From contig NC_134941.1 of NCBI RefSeq assembly GCF_051020765.1, positions 372,001-436,000 of the forward strand: a stretch of DNA of 64,000 nucleotides, in the 5' to 3' direction. Origin of the DNA: Lasioglossum baleicum. Taxonomy: Eukaryota; Arthropoda; Insecta; Hymenoptera; Halictidae. The notes beneath the pieces are model-generated. The model was not told the DNA's origin. It ran no database searches and worked only from the letters and a program-made list of their open reading frames with translations. The position numbers and the translations under genes were made by a program. Shown one piece after another: positions 1 through 11,127 of the stretch (position 1 is its first letter; the number at the start of each line of letters is the position of its first letter).

Positions 1-913
1 GTACGACAGTAACGGTGTTCTAGAGTTATTAAAATTGAAATATCTCCTGAACTAGTAACAGTTCGACATACATAGTATTAAAAAATACCTCATTCCATTT
101 AAAAAAATGAAGTTAACCTTCATATGTCCTTTACGCGTCTATCTGTAAAACAAATAAGTACACTACATAATGTACCCTTCAGACCATGCAACTTCTGTAT
201 ACAAAACTTTTTCGTGCAACGCGTACTATAGAAGTTATTATAGGTGTACAAGTTGCGTGGACCATCCTGCATATCAATTTTCAAAAAAATCCATTCAGTT
301 TTGATTTTTCGGTCCGCCATATTGAATGGACCATTTTGAATTTGATCATTTTGATTAAAGATTTTAAATCTACGTCCGAAACAACCTAGAGGTAGCAATT
401 TTCTAAAAATTTACTGCAGAATTCACCGAGTTATCGAATTTTGTCTATTTCAGCCGGTTTTCGCCCACAGAATAACTATTTCGTCGGTCGAGCTACACAG
501 AATAACTTGATGCGAAATGCGAATAGTATGCCCAATGCCCATGACCCTGTACCAGAATGAGCCGTGTGGCCCGTCAAATATAGCAAACTTGAAGTCCGCC
601 GGGAGGAGCACGAAGGGGTGCCGTATATTCAAAGTATGGGGTGACCCTCTCGCAAATTTTACGAAAGGGAGAGGGGAATTACCGCCTGTAAGCTCGTCGG
701 CTTGCTTCTCTAAAATCAATATAGGACCGTTTCGAACGCGTACACTCTGCGTTCAACTTGTGAAACTCGCTTTGAAAATTCGGGTCGTACGATACCATGA
801 AATATTATCAATTCCGAAACGTGAATTCCGGGCACACAATATGGCAATGTTCCATTAAACCATGCAGGTTTTACGAAAATGTCGAAATAAAACTCTTTGT
901 GTTTTTTATCAAA
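1..913. other. Unassigned repeat-derived sequence
   Basis: No credible gene. The first ~120 bases resemble the arms of the palindrome at 45.7-47.1 kb (same words about GAAATATCTCCTGAACTA and AAAAATACCTCATTCC), so the window begins inside a dispersed repeat. The remainder has short open frames on both strands without recognisable motifs. Confidence 0.5.
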
Positions 914-1086
914 TACAGTGAACCACGACAGTATTTCAATGCACTTTAAAACAGTATAACTTTTTTATAATTCTACCAAACGACGTGATGTTTTGTCAGC
1001 AATTAGAAGCATTGGTTTACCAAATGATCTGCAAAAAAATGATTTTCTACAAATTATAATTTACAAGGTTGCATGCGAAAATAAAA

Positions 1087-2550
1087 CTAGAGGGTTATTG
1101 TTGCTCGCTCGCTTCGCTCGCTCGCGGATAGGACTGCTCTTGCGAAAGGGTTAGTGGTACGTATGGCTAGTAGTACCTATAGCTATTAATGTTTCTTTGA
1201 TTTCGTGTGTGACTCTCCACGAGCCACACAAAGAACTTCCCGATTCGTTAGTTGCAGTATATTATTATCATTATTAAGTGTACGTTTTAATAAGATTATA
1301 CATTTTCAGGGAAATTCAATAGTTTTCTACTTATCAAAATGTTTGCTATATGGCGTCGCATTAAACGAATATCGTAGGCTCGTTGCTCGCTTGGTTCCTT
1401 GTTATAGCATAATACTGTTGCAAAATAAATTGTCTTAATTAGTTTTTCGCAAACGATACAACTCCTCATTATCCGGGTTTGCAGTTTTGATCTTGGTTTT
1501 CTTCGATACTGTTAATTTAAATTGTCCCAAAATATATAAACCGCGATCAATTTTGAAACTCTGCTCAGTGCTACATACAACATTTGTAAAGTTCGCATTT
1601 CTGATGTTTTAAAATCCAAACATACTTTCTCGTATGTTTGTCCCTGACTTTTATGAATCGTAATCGCTTCAGCAGGAACCACTGGAAATTGACTACGTGT
1701 GATTTGATATTTTTCCTCACTCGACATATTTACTTGATTCGATATTTTTATTATTGGTGTTAAATTTTGATGAATATTTGCATTTTTCATATAATCACGA
1801 TATCGAGTTCTTACTTTCACTCCTACTCTGGCCAATTGAAAATCTAACCACAATATAGACGGAATTTTAGTATTTTCTTGAAAAGTAATAAATTTTAATA
1901 TTCCGCATATGTGCTCCATTAACCAATCCGTTTTCAACATCAATGTTATTAATAATTATCATATAGTTTATATTCATTTTCAATTTAATCTCAGTTAATA
2001 ATTCGTTTTGAACTGATTGTTTTTTTTAAAAATTGTAATATAAATTTTTTTTTTGTACTTTCATCGATATTCTTTGAAAATGTATTCTCGCGAGTAGAGA
2101 TGATTAACTCACTCTTGAATTGGGATAATTTTCGGTTATTGTAAGCGGAAACATCATCATAAGGTACAAAAAAAAATTTTTTGTGTAATTACGTTTGTTT
2201 CTTCGGTGGAAACTTTCCGTTCTCTCGTATAAATTGCATTGTTGAATGAACTTCTTTCGAAAAAAACTAAAAAACTACTTGACCAAAATGGACCAAAATC
2301 TAATCAGCTCTAAGTTACAGCGGGGCACATCGATTGCATCATTCATCATCCTGATCGCGTTGTTACTTTTTCTGAAAACGTTAACGAAAAATTTGATTAC
2401 ATACAAACGGATATACGCGCGCGCGCGAACATTTTGCTGAATATAGTCTAAAATGACTGCAATGACCATGAAACGTGAAGATCTGCTAAAAAATCGATTT
2501 TCGATTTTCGGGGTCATTACAATAACTTCCCTATAAAATCGGGAAGTTAA
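1087..2550 (-). mobile_element. Helitron-like element (copy 1)
   Basis: On the minus strand the element ends in a GC-rich hairpin (about 1103-1125, made of GCGAGC/GCTCGC words) followed about 11 bases later by CTAG (1087-1090) and then T. This is the Helitron 3' architecture of hairpin, CTRR and T. The opposite end carries a short palindrome (AACTTCCC...GGGAAGTT, 2524-2550). It encloses a Pif1-type helicase fragment. The flanks on both sides are T-rich, which would also fit T-T insertion by Helentron/Helitron2-type elements. Two further same-family copies lie at 13.2-18.1 kb. Confidence 0.75.
1512..1943 (-). pseudogene. Pif1-like helicase C-terminal fragment of a Helitron
   Basis: A 143-codon frame carries C-terminal superfamily-1 helicase signatures: AITIHKSQGQTYEKV near residues 92-106 and LYVALSRV near 121-128, as in Pif1/RecD family motifs V and VI. 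Pif1 helicases are fused to the Rep nuclease in autonomous Helitrons and unwind DNA during rolling-circle transposition. Only this C-terminal part is present; the Rep domain and helicase motifs I-IV are missing, so the copy cannot be autonomous. The first methionine is fortuitous. Homologous fragments lie at 13909-15364 and 16160-17250. Confidence 0.8.
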
Positions 2551-3046
2551 AAACCATTTTTTGAAACTTTTTTATTTGGGCCCTTAATGAAAATTTAAAA
2601 TATATGTTTTGCAGATCTATGTTAGTTACACGCATGCTGAAAATTTCATGAAAATCGATTAACATACCTAAGAGCTACAAGTGGTTAAATGTAGTGAAAA
2701 TCACAGTTTTTCGCTACTTTTGGTCAATTTCTGCGTAAAATCCACAGATTCATACATCTTTCGATGCGTGTCGTTTTTTTTCTGCGTCAACTGATTCCGA
2801 TGAAAACGCATATTTTAAATATTCAGTACGGGCTCTAATCAAAAAGTTATAAATGGTGCCTCTTTTACTTTCTCATGTAATTCTTAGCAATTGCAATTTT
2901 TTCAAAATCTTTTTTACATGTCATATATGGTAAGCTAATTCTTCGAATTGCTGAAAAAAGGTCAGGCCCAGTCAGGCCGTTTGGTTCGATCATAAAAAAG
3001 TAACACTGTTTTAAAGTGCGTTCAAACACTTTCGTGGTTCACTGTA

Positions 3047-4090
3047 CAGCTAAAATAGAAATAGAAAATCAGAAATAACAGAAGAATTGTAGTAAAATTA
3101 CGATCGCCAGCACATTGCAAACGAGAAGGCACATTGAAACAAGCTCTCGCGACAAACACGTGTATCGTTAACTTCTGGTTATCCGTATGCCCAATTTTTT
3201 TAATAAACCCCTTTGTTGAAAACTCTAGCTATGGAAGGCGAAAAAGGGAGAGAAGAAAAGGTGTGAGGAGATAAGATTCACAGAAACAGAATGTATTTCA
3301 CCAAATGAACAGTTACACAAAGAACAGAAAAGAATAACGAATGATCACGATCGAAATGACGTACGAGTATCGCGAATCAAAGCCGAACGTGTATAATTAT
3401 GTGTGAATGTAAGCTGTGTGTCAGTGTGACAAGAGCGCTGAGAAATCGTGTACTCGATAGTACGATACTACGATAAGAGCCGCGAGAGGCTGACGTCACT
3501 CTCTTTTATACTTTGGTGGGCCATCGTTTTCGGAAGGAATAATGAGAGGGGATTTTGAAATTAAAAGGTCGAGGATCGCAGCAACGTTCGTGAGGGCAAT
3601 GGCCTAATAACCGGAGCTGCGAGGGAAACAAAGGAATTAGGTAACGGGAGCATGATAAGGAAAAACATAGGAGACGATGGCCCACGGGACATTATTACGA
3701 GTTCGACAACCTTTCGATGCGACGAGGTTTACATAGGCGGTCGATCACCTCGCCGCTTGTTGTCGAACGCTGTTGTCGAACACAGCTGATCGTTGGTGAG
3801 GCATAAGAAACGGCCGCGCGCAATAGTTTTTGCCTCACCAGTGTCATGAGTATGAAGCTAATATAAAGTTAAAAGTCCCGAAGATATGAACTGACGAGAT
3901 TCAAAAAACGGATAGGAGTTTTCTGAACACCCTTCTTCCTTACGGCTTTTCCTTACATTATTTACGAGCTGAGGTGATGCGATCATCAAGTTTGTGAAAA
4001 TACCAGATTTTTGAACGAAAAATAAAATATATACAGAGATCGGGTTGTTTAAAAAAAATTGTTAGTATTGATACAAATCTAAATAAATGT
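3047..4090. other. Unassigned intergenic/repeat sequence
   Basis: No coding frame of note. A short inverted pair (TGGTGAGGCA near 3795, TGCCTCACCA near 3832) encloses about 25 bases. I see nothing else that can be assigned. Confidence 0.4.
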
Positions 4091-5546
4091 TGAAACAGGT
4101 GTGTTTCGTCGTCGTTCGGCTTCCTCGCGTTCGGGCTCCTTGGTGTTGAACAGATCGCCGACCCAGGGTTCTAAACGACAAGTGGAGTGACGACGCGAGG
4201 AACGGAGTCGGTACGGGTGAAATAACTGAGACGAGTCGGTTGCGGGTAAATAAATTATACTCGCTGCCTTTCGGACGCGTAAGCTACGGTGCCTCAGGAT
4301 ACGGTGCGCGATGGTAATGCTACGGTGCCCGTGACTTTAGAACGTGTGACCGTGAGAGTGCTACCTGAACCTGTATGTGGCGTAGGGCGCGGGCAGGATG
4401 GACAGGAGTAGAGTTAGATCACGACTGTCGTCGTGATCTCCCTACCTAGGCCGGGTTGTCGTGGTCCTTCGATGTCCGTGACGCACGGGTCATCGAAGTT
4501 CCTCCGGACAGTCGTTCAGGGAGTTCGGTCAAGGTGACGCACCTTGTCTGGCTCGACTGGCCTCGTGGGCGACTCGCCTCACGAGGGTGACTTTCTAGGC
4601 GGTTCTTAGGCGACGTCGAAGGGTGACGCACCACTTCTAGTTCGGCCGATTTCGTGGACGACGCGTCTCACGAAATATACCGGTGACGCACCGGGTATGT
4701 TCGAGGTGGAGTACAACTCGCACCAGCGGAGCGACAGGATAACTGGACAGGAGGTTCTCCGACGAAGTCAAAGGGTGACGCACCGCTTCTTGTTCGTCGG
4801 CTCTCGGAGGCGACGCACCTGGCGAAAGTGACCGGTGACGCACCGGGTGTTCGAGGTGGAGCACAGCTCGCACCAGAGGAAGTACAGGATAACTGGACAG
4901 GAGGTTCTCCAACGAAGTCAAAGGGGTGACGCACCACTTCTTGTTCGCTGGCTCTCGGAGGCGACGCGCCTGGCGAAAGTGACCGGTGACGCACCGGGTG
5001 TTCGAGGTGGAGCACGGCTCGCACCAGCGGACGGGCAGGACGCCAGGGTTCCGACGAGGCCGAAGGGGTGACACACCGCTTCTTAATCGTCGACTCTCGG
5101 AGGTGACGCGCCTAGCGAAAGAGACCGGTGACGCACCGGGTGTTCGAGGTAGAGCACGGCTCGTACCAGCGGAACCAGGATGCCGATAACGGCGGAGACG
5201 TGGACAACGGTTACAGGTAGAATACTCACAGCACTGGAATATCGCACGATGTTGTCCCTAGTCTGTTCGCGGCGGCTTTTATAGGGATGGTTTGGTTGTA
5301 AGGGATGGTGGTGCGGTGCGGTATTTTGCTGGTGACGTATACCGTCTTTCGAACAGTATTTTGGAAATTTGATTTGGATTCCCGTTGGAATACGGGCCTG
5401 GGTGCGGGGTACGTGCGGTACAGGCGGTGTTGTTGTTGTGACAGGAGGCCGGTGGTACGGTACTAGATTCGCGTCGTCATGTATAACCGGTGGAGGTGTG
5501 ACAGGGGTTTGTTCGTAACAGGCCTACGTTATGTAGGTCTGTTACA
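4091..5546 (-). mobile_element. LTR-like retrotransposon fragment with TATA box and minisatellite
   Basis: Read on the minus strand, the segment starts TGTAACAGACCTACAT and has a small hairpin (AGGCCTGTTAC/GTAACAGACC type) at its edge. About 265 bases in lies CCCTATAAAAGCC (plus strand about 5272-5284), a retroviral-type U3 TATA box. Downstream comes the GTGACGCACC minisatellite. The fragment at 16362-17053 shares the terminal word TGTAACAGACCTG and a TATAAAAGGCG box. I infer related LTRs, probably Gypsy-type. No gag or pol is present and the inner boundary is uncertain. Confidence 0.45.
4620..5190. repeat. Minisatellite, ~150-bp period, GTGACGCACC-rich
   Basis: The phrase GGTGACGCACCGGGT begins at about 4682, 4834, 4985 and 5126, giving periods of 152, 151 and 141 bases. 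Each unit also contains a second GTGACGCACC and a GAGGTGGAGCAC block. The open frames here on both strands are repeat shadows (codons of RHRS/APPRT type), not genes. Confidence 0.85.
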
Positions 5547-5681
5547 ATGTTTTGTGAAATTTTGTTTGTAAAACTATTGTATGGTTAATGTGGAGACTTG
5601 TTTACGAGTGTTTAATATATTCGAGCTCATCGCAGATGATGAAAATTATTTTTCCTGGCTTAAGCACTATCATACCCAGAT

Positions 5682-6028
5682 CAGAGTGGCCAGACGAGTC
5701 CGACCTTGGGACTCGCGAGGGGAATACAGTACCCCTTCTCTGATGACCAGCAATATGCGCAAGCGCGACGGGGATCGAGTAAGGCGCATGGGAGACACGT
5801 TGCGCTTGCGCAACGGTGATCAAGTGGAGCGAATGACGACGCGTGGCGCTTGCGCGATGGGGACTGATGGGGACGCAACAGTGACAGATGACATATTACA
5901 AGTTTTAGGTTATTGCCGCATATCGAACCTATTACCTAATGAAATGAATCATATGAATCGTTCTAGATATTATCAACATTAATACAGGAAGGGTTTTTAT
6001 CGATCGAAATTTATGGTTTTAATATAAT
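5682..6028 (+). repeat. Left arm of inverted repeat (partner 8338-8684)
   Basis: About 347 bases, from CAGAGTGGCCAGACGAGTCC to GGTTTTAATATAAT, recur in reverse complement at 8338-8684 with only a few substitutions. Between the arms sit a hAT MITE, a folded-back hAT remnant and the hammerhead element. The arm is unusually rich in CpG and GCGCAAGCGC-like words. The open frame through it (5581-5982) ends inside the repeat and has no recognisable domain, so I do not call a gene. Confidence 0.8.
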
Positions 6029-6113
6029 ATTTGTTGTAGTGGGTAATCGAATCCCTACGTTACCGACTGTGTGATGGAGAAGTAAGAACGCTGTGGTGGC
6101 GAATGTTCTAGAG

Positions 6114-6473
6114 CAGGCATGCACAGCTCTTTGCTCTCAGAGCAGCTCCCGTGCTCCCAAGTTGCTCCCCGTATACTCTCAGAGCAGATCGGACGTATGG
6201 AAGGGGAACCCACTAAGCGTGACTTGTAAACAGAGCACGAGAGAAGACGAGTGGGAGGGGCGTGGGGAAGTGGAGAGCGCGCCGGAGTGGTCAGACTACA
6301 ACAACGTAGACGCCGCCCCCACTCTCATACGCTCTTCTTCTCGTCTTCTCTCGTGCTCCGTTTACAATTGGTGGGTTCCCCTTCCATACGTCCGAGCAAG
6401 GTCACTGCTCCGACCCTGCTCAGGAGCAGGGTCGATTGCTCCTGCTCCCAAATCGTCCACCTGTGCATGCCTG
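6114..6473. mobile_element. hAT MITE, TSD TTCTAGAG
   Basis: Terminal inverted repeats CAGGCATGCACAG...CTGTGCATGCCTG are flanked by a perfect 8-bp target duplication TTCTAGAG (6106-6113 and 6474-6481). An 8-bp duplication with CAG-type ends is diagnostic of hAT elements. The 360-bp body is GC-rich and partly self-complementary (GAGCAG/CTGCTC words, and a GTATGGAAGGGG/CCCCTTCCATAC pair). It has no coding capacity. Confidence 0.88.
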
Positions 6474-6660
6474 TTCTAGAGTGTGGACGGTACATGATTG
6501 AAAATGGTTCTAGAGTGTGCGTGATACTGCTGTGTGCAATATGTTTAGATGTACATATATTCTCGTTATTAATAGAGTTATATATTAAATATGGTGTTGA
6601 GAAAACGCAATTCCCTGGAGTCTTTATTTATATAGAGAAGCTGAATAACCAACATTATTA

Positions 6661-7640
6661 ATGAACTCTACGAACTGAACACTCAGAGCATCACATAACA
6701 CAATCAAATACAATACGATACAATAAAATATAATAAACAAATACACACACACACACCAAAATAAGCAAACACATACTCAATATATATCACTGTCATTGCC
6801 GCTATTCTCAGTTTCACCAGCGAGCAAGGTTCCAGGTGATTTTTTTGGTATTTCTTCTCTATTGTACATTTGGGCATTAAATAATTCTAACATCTGATCT
6901 GTTATTTGGAAGCTGGAAGCATCAATTTGTTTTGATTGCAAATATAATTTAATACGTGTAAGATCGCGAAGCGTGTGTGTCCAGAAATAGCTTTATATTT
7001 CGCTAAACAGTCAGAAGTTAAAATAGACATTCTTTTAAATAAATTTCCATCCAAAGTGATAGCTAAAAAAGCGTTACACCAGTGGTTCTTATTAGGCATA
7101 AAACCTACCGCACGAGAAAGAAATAAGTTGAAACGATTAGATGTTGTTGAATTTTGGAGCACCGTTAGCAATTTAAAGGATGAATCTGATAATTTGTTGT
7201 ACGATGAAATTGCAAAACTTGCGTTTATATGCTTGTCAGTGCCGCATTCAAATGCACATGTGGAAAAATATTTTTCCATGATAATAGACATAAAAGATAA
7301 AAAAAGAAACATGTTAGATACACACACGCTTCGCGATCTTACACGTATTAAATTATATTTGCAATCAAAACAAATTGATGCTTCCAGCTTCCAAATAACA
7401 GATCAGATGTTAGAATTATTTAATGCCCAAATGTACAATAGAGAAGAAATACCAAAAAAATCACCTGGAACCTTGCTCGCTGGTGAAACTGAGAATAGCG
7501 GTAATGACAGTGATATATATTGAGTATTTGTTTGCTTATTTTGGTGTGTGTGTGTATTTGTTTATTATATTTTATTGTATCGTATTGTATTTGATTGTGT
7601 TATGTGATGCTTTGAGTGTTCAGTTCGTAGAGTTCATTAA
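6661..7640. mobile_element. Folded-back hAT remnant
   Basis: Bases 6661-6980 are the reverse complement of 7318-7640, separated by about 340 bases of hAT transposase coding sequence. Both arms therefore carry the 3' end of the same element, while the 5' end is missing. No matching target duplication is visible outside the arms. This is a short example of the one-end palindromes seen elsewhere in the window. Confidence 0.75.
6975..7523 (+). pseudogene. hAT transposase C-terminal fragment
   Basis: A 182-codon frame contains the hAT dimerisation signature around residues 92-117: LAFICLSVPHSNAHVEKYFS followed by DKKRNML. In the family this block mediates transposase oligomerisation and closes the RNase H-like catalytic fold. 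The zinc finger and catalytic aspartates that should lie upstream are absent because the sequence folds back at 6980. The first methionine is fortuitous. The tail from about residue 115 is encoded again in inverse orientation in the left arm. Confidence 0.8.
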
Positions 7641-7893
7641 TAAATCTCACTACAACTTTTTAAGATATGCATTGAAAAAGGTAGTTTAAAAACTTGCTAT
7701 GTCCATTCCTTAAAAGTGTTAAAATAGATTATGATTTATTTTTAGGACATTTATGATTTTACTGGAATGTAACTCAGTAGTACAGATTTCAACATTTTTT
7801 TCAACATACATATTATACATAATAAGCATACTTTATTTCACAACTGAAACTCCCACATGTTACAATTCATTTTATTTATAATAAAGAATGTTG

Positions 7894-8343
7894 ATAATAA
7901 TAGTAATAATATTTTTCGCGGCGCTACGGTTCGATCAAATTCTACACTGAATAGCTATGTTTGTAGGGCGAAAAATTTACTAAGAAAGCCTAGTTACGAC
8001 AGTATCCACTAGATGGACAAATTGTCGAACGTAACTTTCTCACAAGTACTAAAACTGTCACCAATTAGTATATTAATAACTTTCCTCAAGACATTTGTGT
8101 CTAAGGCAGGACCCGCTAGATAGCCTTACTGATGAGTCCTCTAGCGGGTCTAGGACGAAACACACCACCTGTTTTCCTCCAATAGAATAGCGTTTGGCAT
8201 GTTGTATAATTCAAACCCGAGTCCAGAACGTTATCAAGTTTCAAAATCCGAAGCGGAACATTTTATGCCCTACAAACATAGCTATTCAGTGTAGAATTTG
8301 ATCGAACCGTAGCGCCGCGAAAAATATTATTACTATTATTATA
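7894..8343 (+). mobile_element. 450-bp element with long inverted ends carrying a hammerhead ribozyme
   Basis: The ends are inverted copies of about 76 bases (7894-7969 and 8267-8343), with CGCGGCGCTACGGTTCGATC near the tip. The middle holds a complete hammerhead ribozyme at 8096-8164. Homologous units at 23665-23918 plus 40720-40884 and at 40885-41098 are arranged head to tail without the inverted end. I therefore infer a ribozyme-bearing retroelement: tandem hammerhead monomers are typical of retrozymes and of Penelope-like element pseudo-LTRs, and the latter also carry inverted terminal tails. No protein is encoded. The right end abuts the inverted repeat at 8338. Confidence 0.65.
8096..8164 (+). 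ncRNA. Hammerhead self-cleaving ribozyme, type III topology
   Basis: All conserved core elements are present in order. Stem III is TGTGT (8096-8100) with ACACA (8160-8164). The cleavage-site base is C8101 in a GTC triplet. Stem I is TAAGGC (8102-8107) with GCCTTA (8123-8128) around a 15-base loop. The core CTGATGA is 8129-8135. Stem II is GTCCT (8136-8140) with AGGAC (8152-8156), followed by GAA at 8157-8159. The open ends lie in stem III, hence type III. Loop I (8111-8120) is fully complementary to 8140-8149 in loop II, suggesting a loop-loop pseudoknot or an alternative fold. Predicted product: RNA cleaved after C8101. Confidence 0.9.
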
Positions 8344-8684
8344 TTAAAACCATAAATTTCGATCGATAAAAACCCTTCCTGTATTAATGTTGATAATATC
8401 TAGAACGATTCATATGATTCATTTCATTAGGTAATAGGTTCGATATGCGGCAATAACCTAAAACTTGTAATATGTCATCTGTCACTGTTGCGTCCCCATC
8501 AGTCCCCATCGCGCAAGTGCCACGCGTCGTTATTCGCCCCACTTGATTACCGTTGCGCAAGCGCAACGTGTCTCCCATGCGCCTTACTCGATCCCCGTCG
8601 CGCTTGCGCATATTGCTGGTCATCAGAGAAGGGGTACTGTATTCCCCTCGCGAGTCCCAAGGTCGGACTCGTCTGGCCACTCTG
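8338..8684 (-). repeat. Right arm of inverted repeat (partner 5682-6028)
   Basis: Reverse complement of 5682-6028 with a handful of differences. The hammerhead element directly abuts its inner end, sharing a few AT-rich bases. Confidence 0.8.
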
Positions 8685-8861
8685 ACCCAGATAGCATACG
8701 ACATCTTAAAGACGTCCATTTTACGTCTATTTCAAGTCTGAAAGTCTTGCGTCCTAAGAAGACTCTTTAACGTTAACGTCTTTAACACCATAAACAGTGT
8801 GGTTTTTATGTACTCATAATCTAGCAGTACATATTAGCATTGGTATTATCTGTTCGAGTTA

Positions 8862-9340
8862 GTGTTTTTGCTTCAATTTCAATTTTCCAATTTCAACTCT
8901 CCAATTTTAACTCTTCAATTTTTCAAATTTCAATTTCAACATCAATTTCAACTCTTCGATTTCAACTTCAATTTTTCAATTTCAACTCTTCAATTTTTCA
9001 AATTTCGATTTCAACTTCTTCGATTTCCATATCAACTTCAACTTTTCAATCTCAACTTCGTTTTCAATTTCCATTTCAACTCTTCGATTTCAACTTCTTA
9101 GATTTCCATTTCAACTTCAATTTGTACTCTTCAATTTTTCAAATTTCAATTTCAACTCTTCAATTATTCAAATTTCAATTTCAACTCTTCAATTTCAACT
9201 TCTTTGATTTCCATTTCAACTTCAATTTCTACTCTTCAAATTTCAAATTTCAATTTCAACTCTTCGATTTCAACTTCAATCTTTCAATTTCGACTTCAAT
9301 TTCAACTATTCAATTTTTAAATTTCAATTTCAATGAAATT
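8862..9340. repeat. TTCAA-type satellite-like repeat
   Basis: About 480 bases are built from short words TTTCAATTTCAACTCTTCAA in irregular order (CAATTT, CAACTC, TTCGAT). All three plus-strand frames translate to low-complexity F/N/S/I/Q strings, which explains the long open frames here. Confidence 0.9.
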
Positions 9341-10180
9341 ATTATTAGTGCCTAACTATATGTTGACAAATGTGAACAGTGATTGTGAGTGTGGAGAAAT
9401 TTCAAAGCATCTGTGTGAAATAAACATACGAATTATTGATCGATTCGAAAGTGAAAGTGAAATTCTGGATCGTCGACTTCACCGCGCATCCCTTAGGCCT
9501 TAGTATACCAACTATCTACCACCGGCTGTGCAGTTTGTCGACCTGGCTGTATGCCCCTTACCATTCGGTATACCTGAAGACATCTGTGCAGTTCGTCACC
9601 GAATGACCCAGTGACCCACATTTCGAAGCAGAAAATGGATTTACGGCTGAATAAGTGAGTTTTTAATACAATCAGTTTCTGCTTCTTCTCTTTTTTTACG
9701 ATTATCTCGTAAACTAAAGCCAACTGCCAAATAGTCTAAAGAGAAATGTTGTTCAGAATAATGGTCTTGACCACATATCCAAAGCTCATTGAAATCGGAT
9801 AGAAGCTAGTAGTACATCGATCCCATGGATTTACAAGTAAAGTTTCTCGCGATAATCTCGTAAACTAAAGCCGACCGCCAAAAAGTCTAAAGAGAAATGT
9901 TGTTCAGAATAATGATCTTGACCACATATCCCAAGCTCATTGAAATCGGAGAGCATTCACATAATCGAGAAACTCTTGTTCGTTGCGATGTCACGGCGTA
10001 CCACCGCCACTCGCTTGCCGGCGCGGCGCGGCGGCCCAGGGCGCGCTCTGATTGGTCCGTGTTTTTCGTTAATAACTCCTAAACAAAGCCGCAGTTGACA
10101 TTGGTGCAAACGAAAATGTCTCTTAGAATGGTCTCAGGAACCACCCCCTTTCGGGATTTTCACGAGTTTTGGGACACCCT
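9336..10180 (+). mobile_element. ACAGGG fold-back element, one arm only
   Basis: This segment matches the plus-strand arm of the element at 10756-12786 and ends in GGGACACCCT at 10180. It contains the same GTGAGT splice-donor-like junction and the TAAACTAAAGCC block, the latter partly duplicated in tandem (9700-9960). The frame that is open in other copies is broken here. Confidence 0.7.
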
Positions 10181-10755
10181 GATATCGGCAACATGTGAGA
10201 GAAAATTTAATGAGCGATTCTTCAAGACAGTATGAGATGAAAATAGAGAAAAAAAATGGTGATGTTCCTTTTCGATGGATGAAAATCATCAATAGAATGC
10301 TAAAATCTGATTAAAATATTTTAGATAAGTAAATTCTGCCTGTAAAAAGTTAGTTCAAAAGTAATGGACACGATACTTTGTGATTTCTTTAATTACATTT
10401 GACAGACGATGCGATCTGTACCAACTACAATTCTCTGATATTGGAATGCTGGAAAAAATTAAAATTTGGAAAAATGGTGCAAACTTGTTACATAAAGAAT
10501 TGTAAGGAATCACAAAACTGTGATGACGATCCTTGTACGTAAAGAAATATCTCGTAAGTACAGGCAAAGTAAACACAATCTACCTTCCGTATTATTCAGC
10601 TTGAAATCTGCTGCTCCGCACCTATTCAAGCTACATTCATTATTTGCCTATAATATTGTAATAAAGCGTTTATAAATAAACGTCATATAACATTTTTTTC
10701 GTACTTTCACTTGTAGATCATGCTCCTACAATCTTGCCGGAAAAGTAGCCTATAT
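10181..10755 (+). repeat. Left arm of a palindrome containing a THAP-like exon
   Basis: This arm (starting GATATCGGCAACATGTGAGAG) is the reverse complement of 12787-13238 continued, after the Helitron insertion, at 18074-18199. The Helitron therefore inserted into the right arm. The palindrome centre is occupied by the ACAGGG fold-back at 10756-12786, whose immediate flanks are themselves mirror images. Confidence 0.75.
10474..10542 (+). pseudogene. THAP-like zinc-finger N-terminal fragment
   Basis: ATG GTG CAA ACT opens a 22-codon frame reading MVQTCYIKNCKESQN, with cysteines spaced C-x4-C as at the start of THAP (C2CH) fingers. The copy at 21908 reads MVQTCCIKNCKERQN and continues to a SFHK-like stretch, which fits THAP better. 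THAP fingers bind DNA and occur in P-element-type transposases. The rest of the domain is missing. The call rests on a short motif. Confidence 0.45.
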
Positions 10756-11127
10756 ACAGGGTCTCCCAAAATTCGTGAAAATCCCGAAAGGGGGTGGTCC
10801 CTGAGACCATTCTAAGAGACATTTTCCTTTGCACCAATGTCAACTGCGGCTTTGTTTAGGAGTTATTAACGAAAAACACGGACCAATCAGAGCGCGCCCT
10901 GGCCCGCCGCGCCGCGCCGGCAAGCGAGTATCGGTGGTACGCCGTGACATCGCAACGAACAAGAGTTTCTCGATAATGTGAATCCTCTCCGATTTCGATG
11001 AGCTTTGGATACGTTGTCCAGACCATGATTCTGAACAACATTTCTCTTTAGACTTTTTGGCGATCGGCTTTAGTTTACGAGATAATCGTAAAAAAGAGAA
11101 GAAGCAGAAACTGATTGAATTAAAAAC

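Larger units (their letters stand above)
914..3046. mobile_element. Mariner-like TIR element, non-autonomous, split by a Helitron
   Basis: The two ends are inverted copies over about 65 bases: left begins CAGTGAACCACGA at 916 and right is its reverse complement ending at 3044. Both are bounded by TA, the expected target duplication of Tc1/mariner elements. No transposase is visible. The interior is interrupted by the Helitron at 1087-2550, so this is the older element. TIR form and TA boundary are seen directly; the superfamily call is inference because TA can occur by chance. Confidence 0.6.

Noticed and set aside
4637..5074. 145-codon and overlapping frames on both strands
   Set aside because: Shadows of the 150-bp minisatellite; no domain and open on both strands.
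4620..5190. Regular repeats resembling a CRISPR array
   Set aside because: The units are almost entirely conserved with no unique spacers, and the context is eukaryotic TE DNA.
5581..5982. 133-codon frame as a gene
   Set aside because: Most of it lies in the inverted repeat arm, the mirror copy differs in its N-terminal part, and no domain is visible.
6040..6075. tRNA-like B-box (TAATCGAATCCC) near 6045
   Set aside because: No A-box or cloverleaf can be formed around it.
8840..9355. 171-codon frame rich in F, N, S, Q
   Set aside because: Low-complexity translation of the TTCAA satellite.
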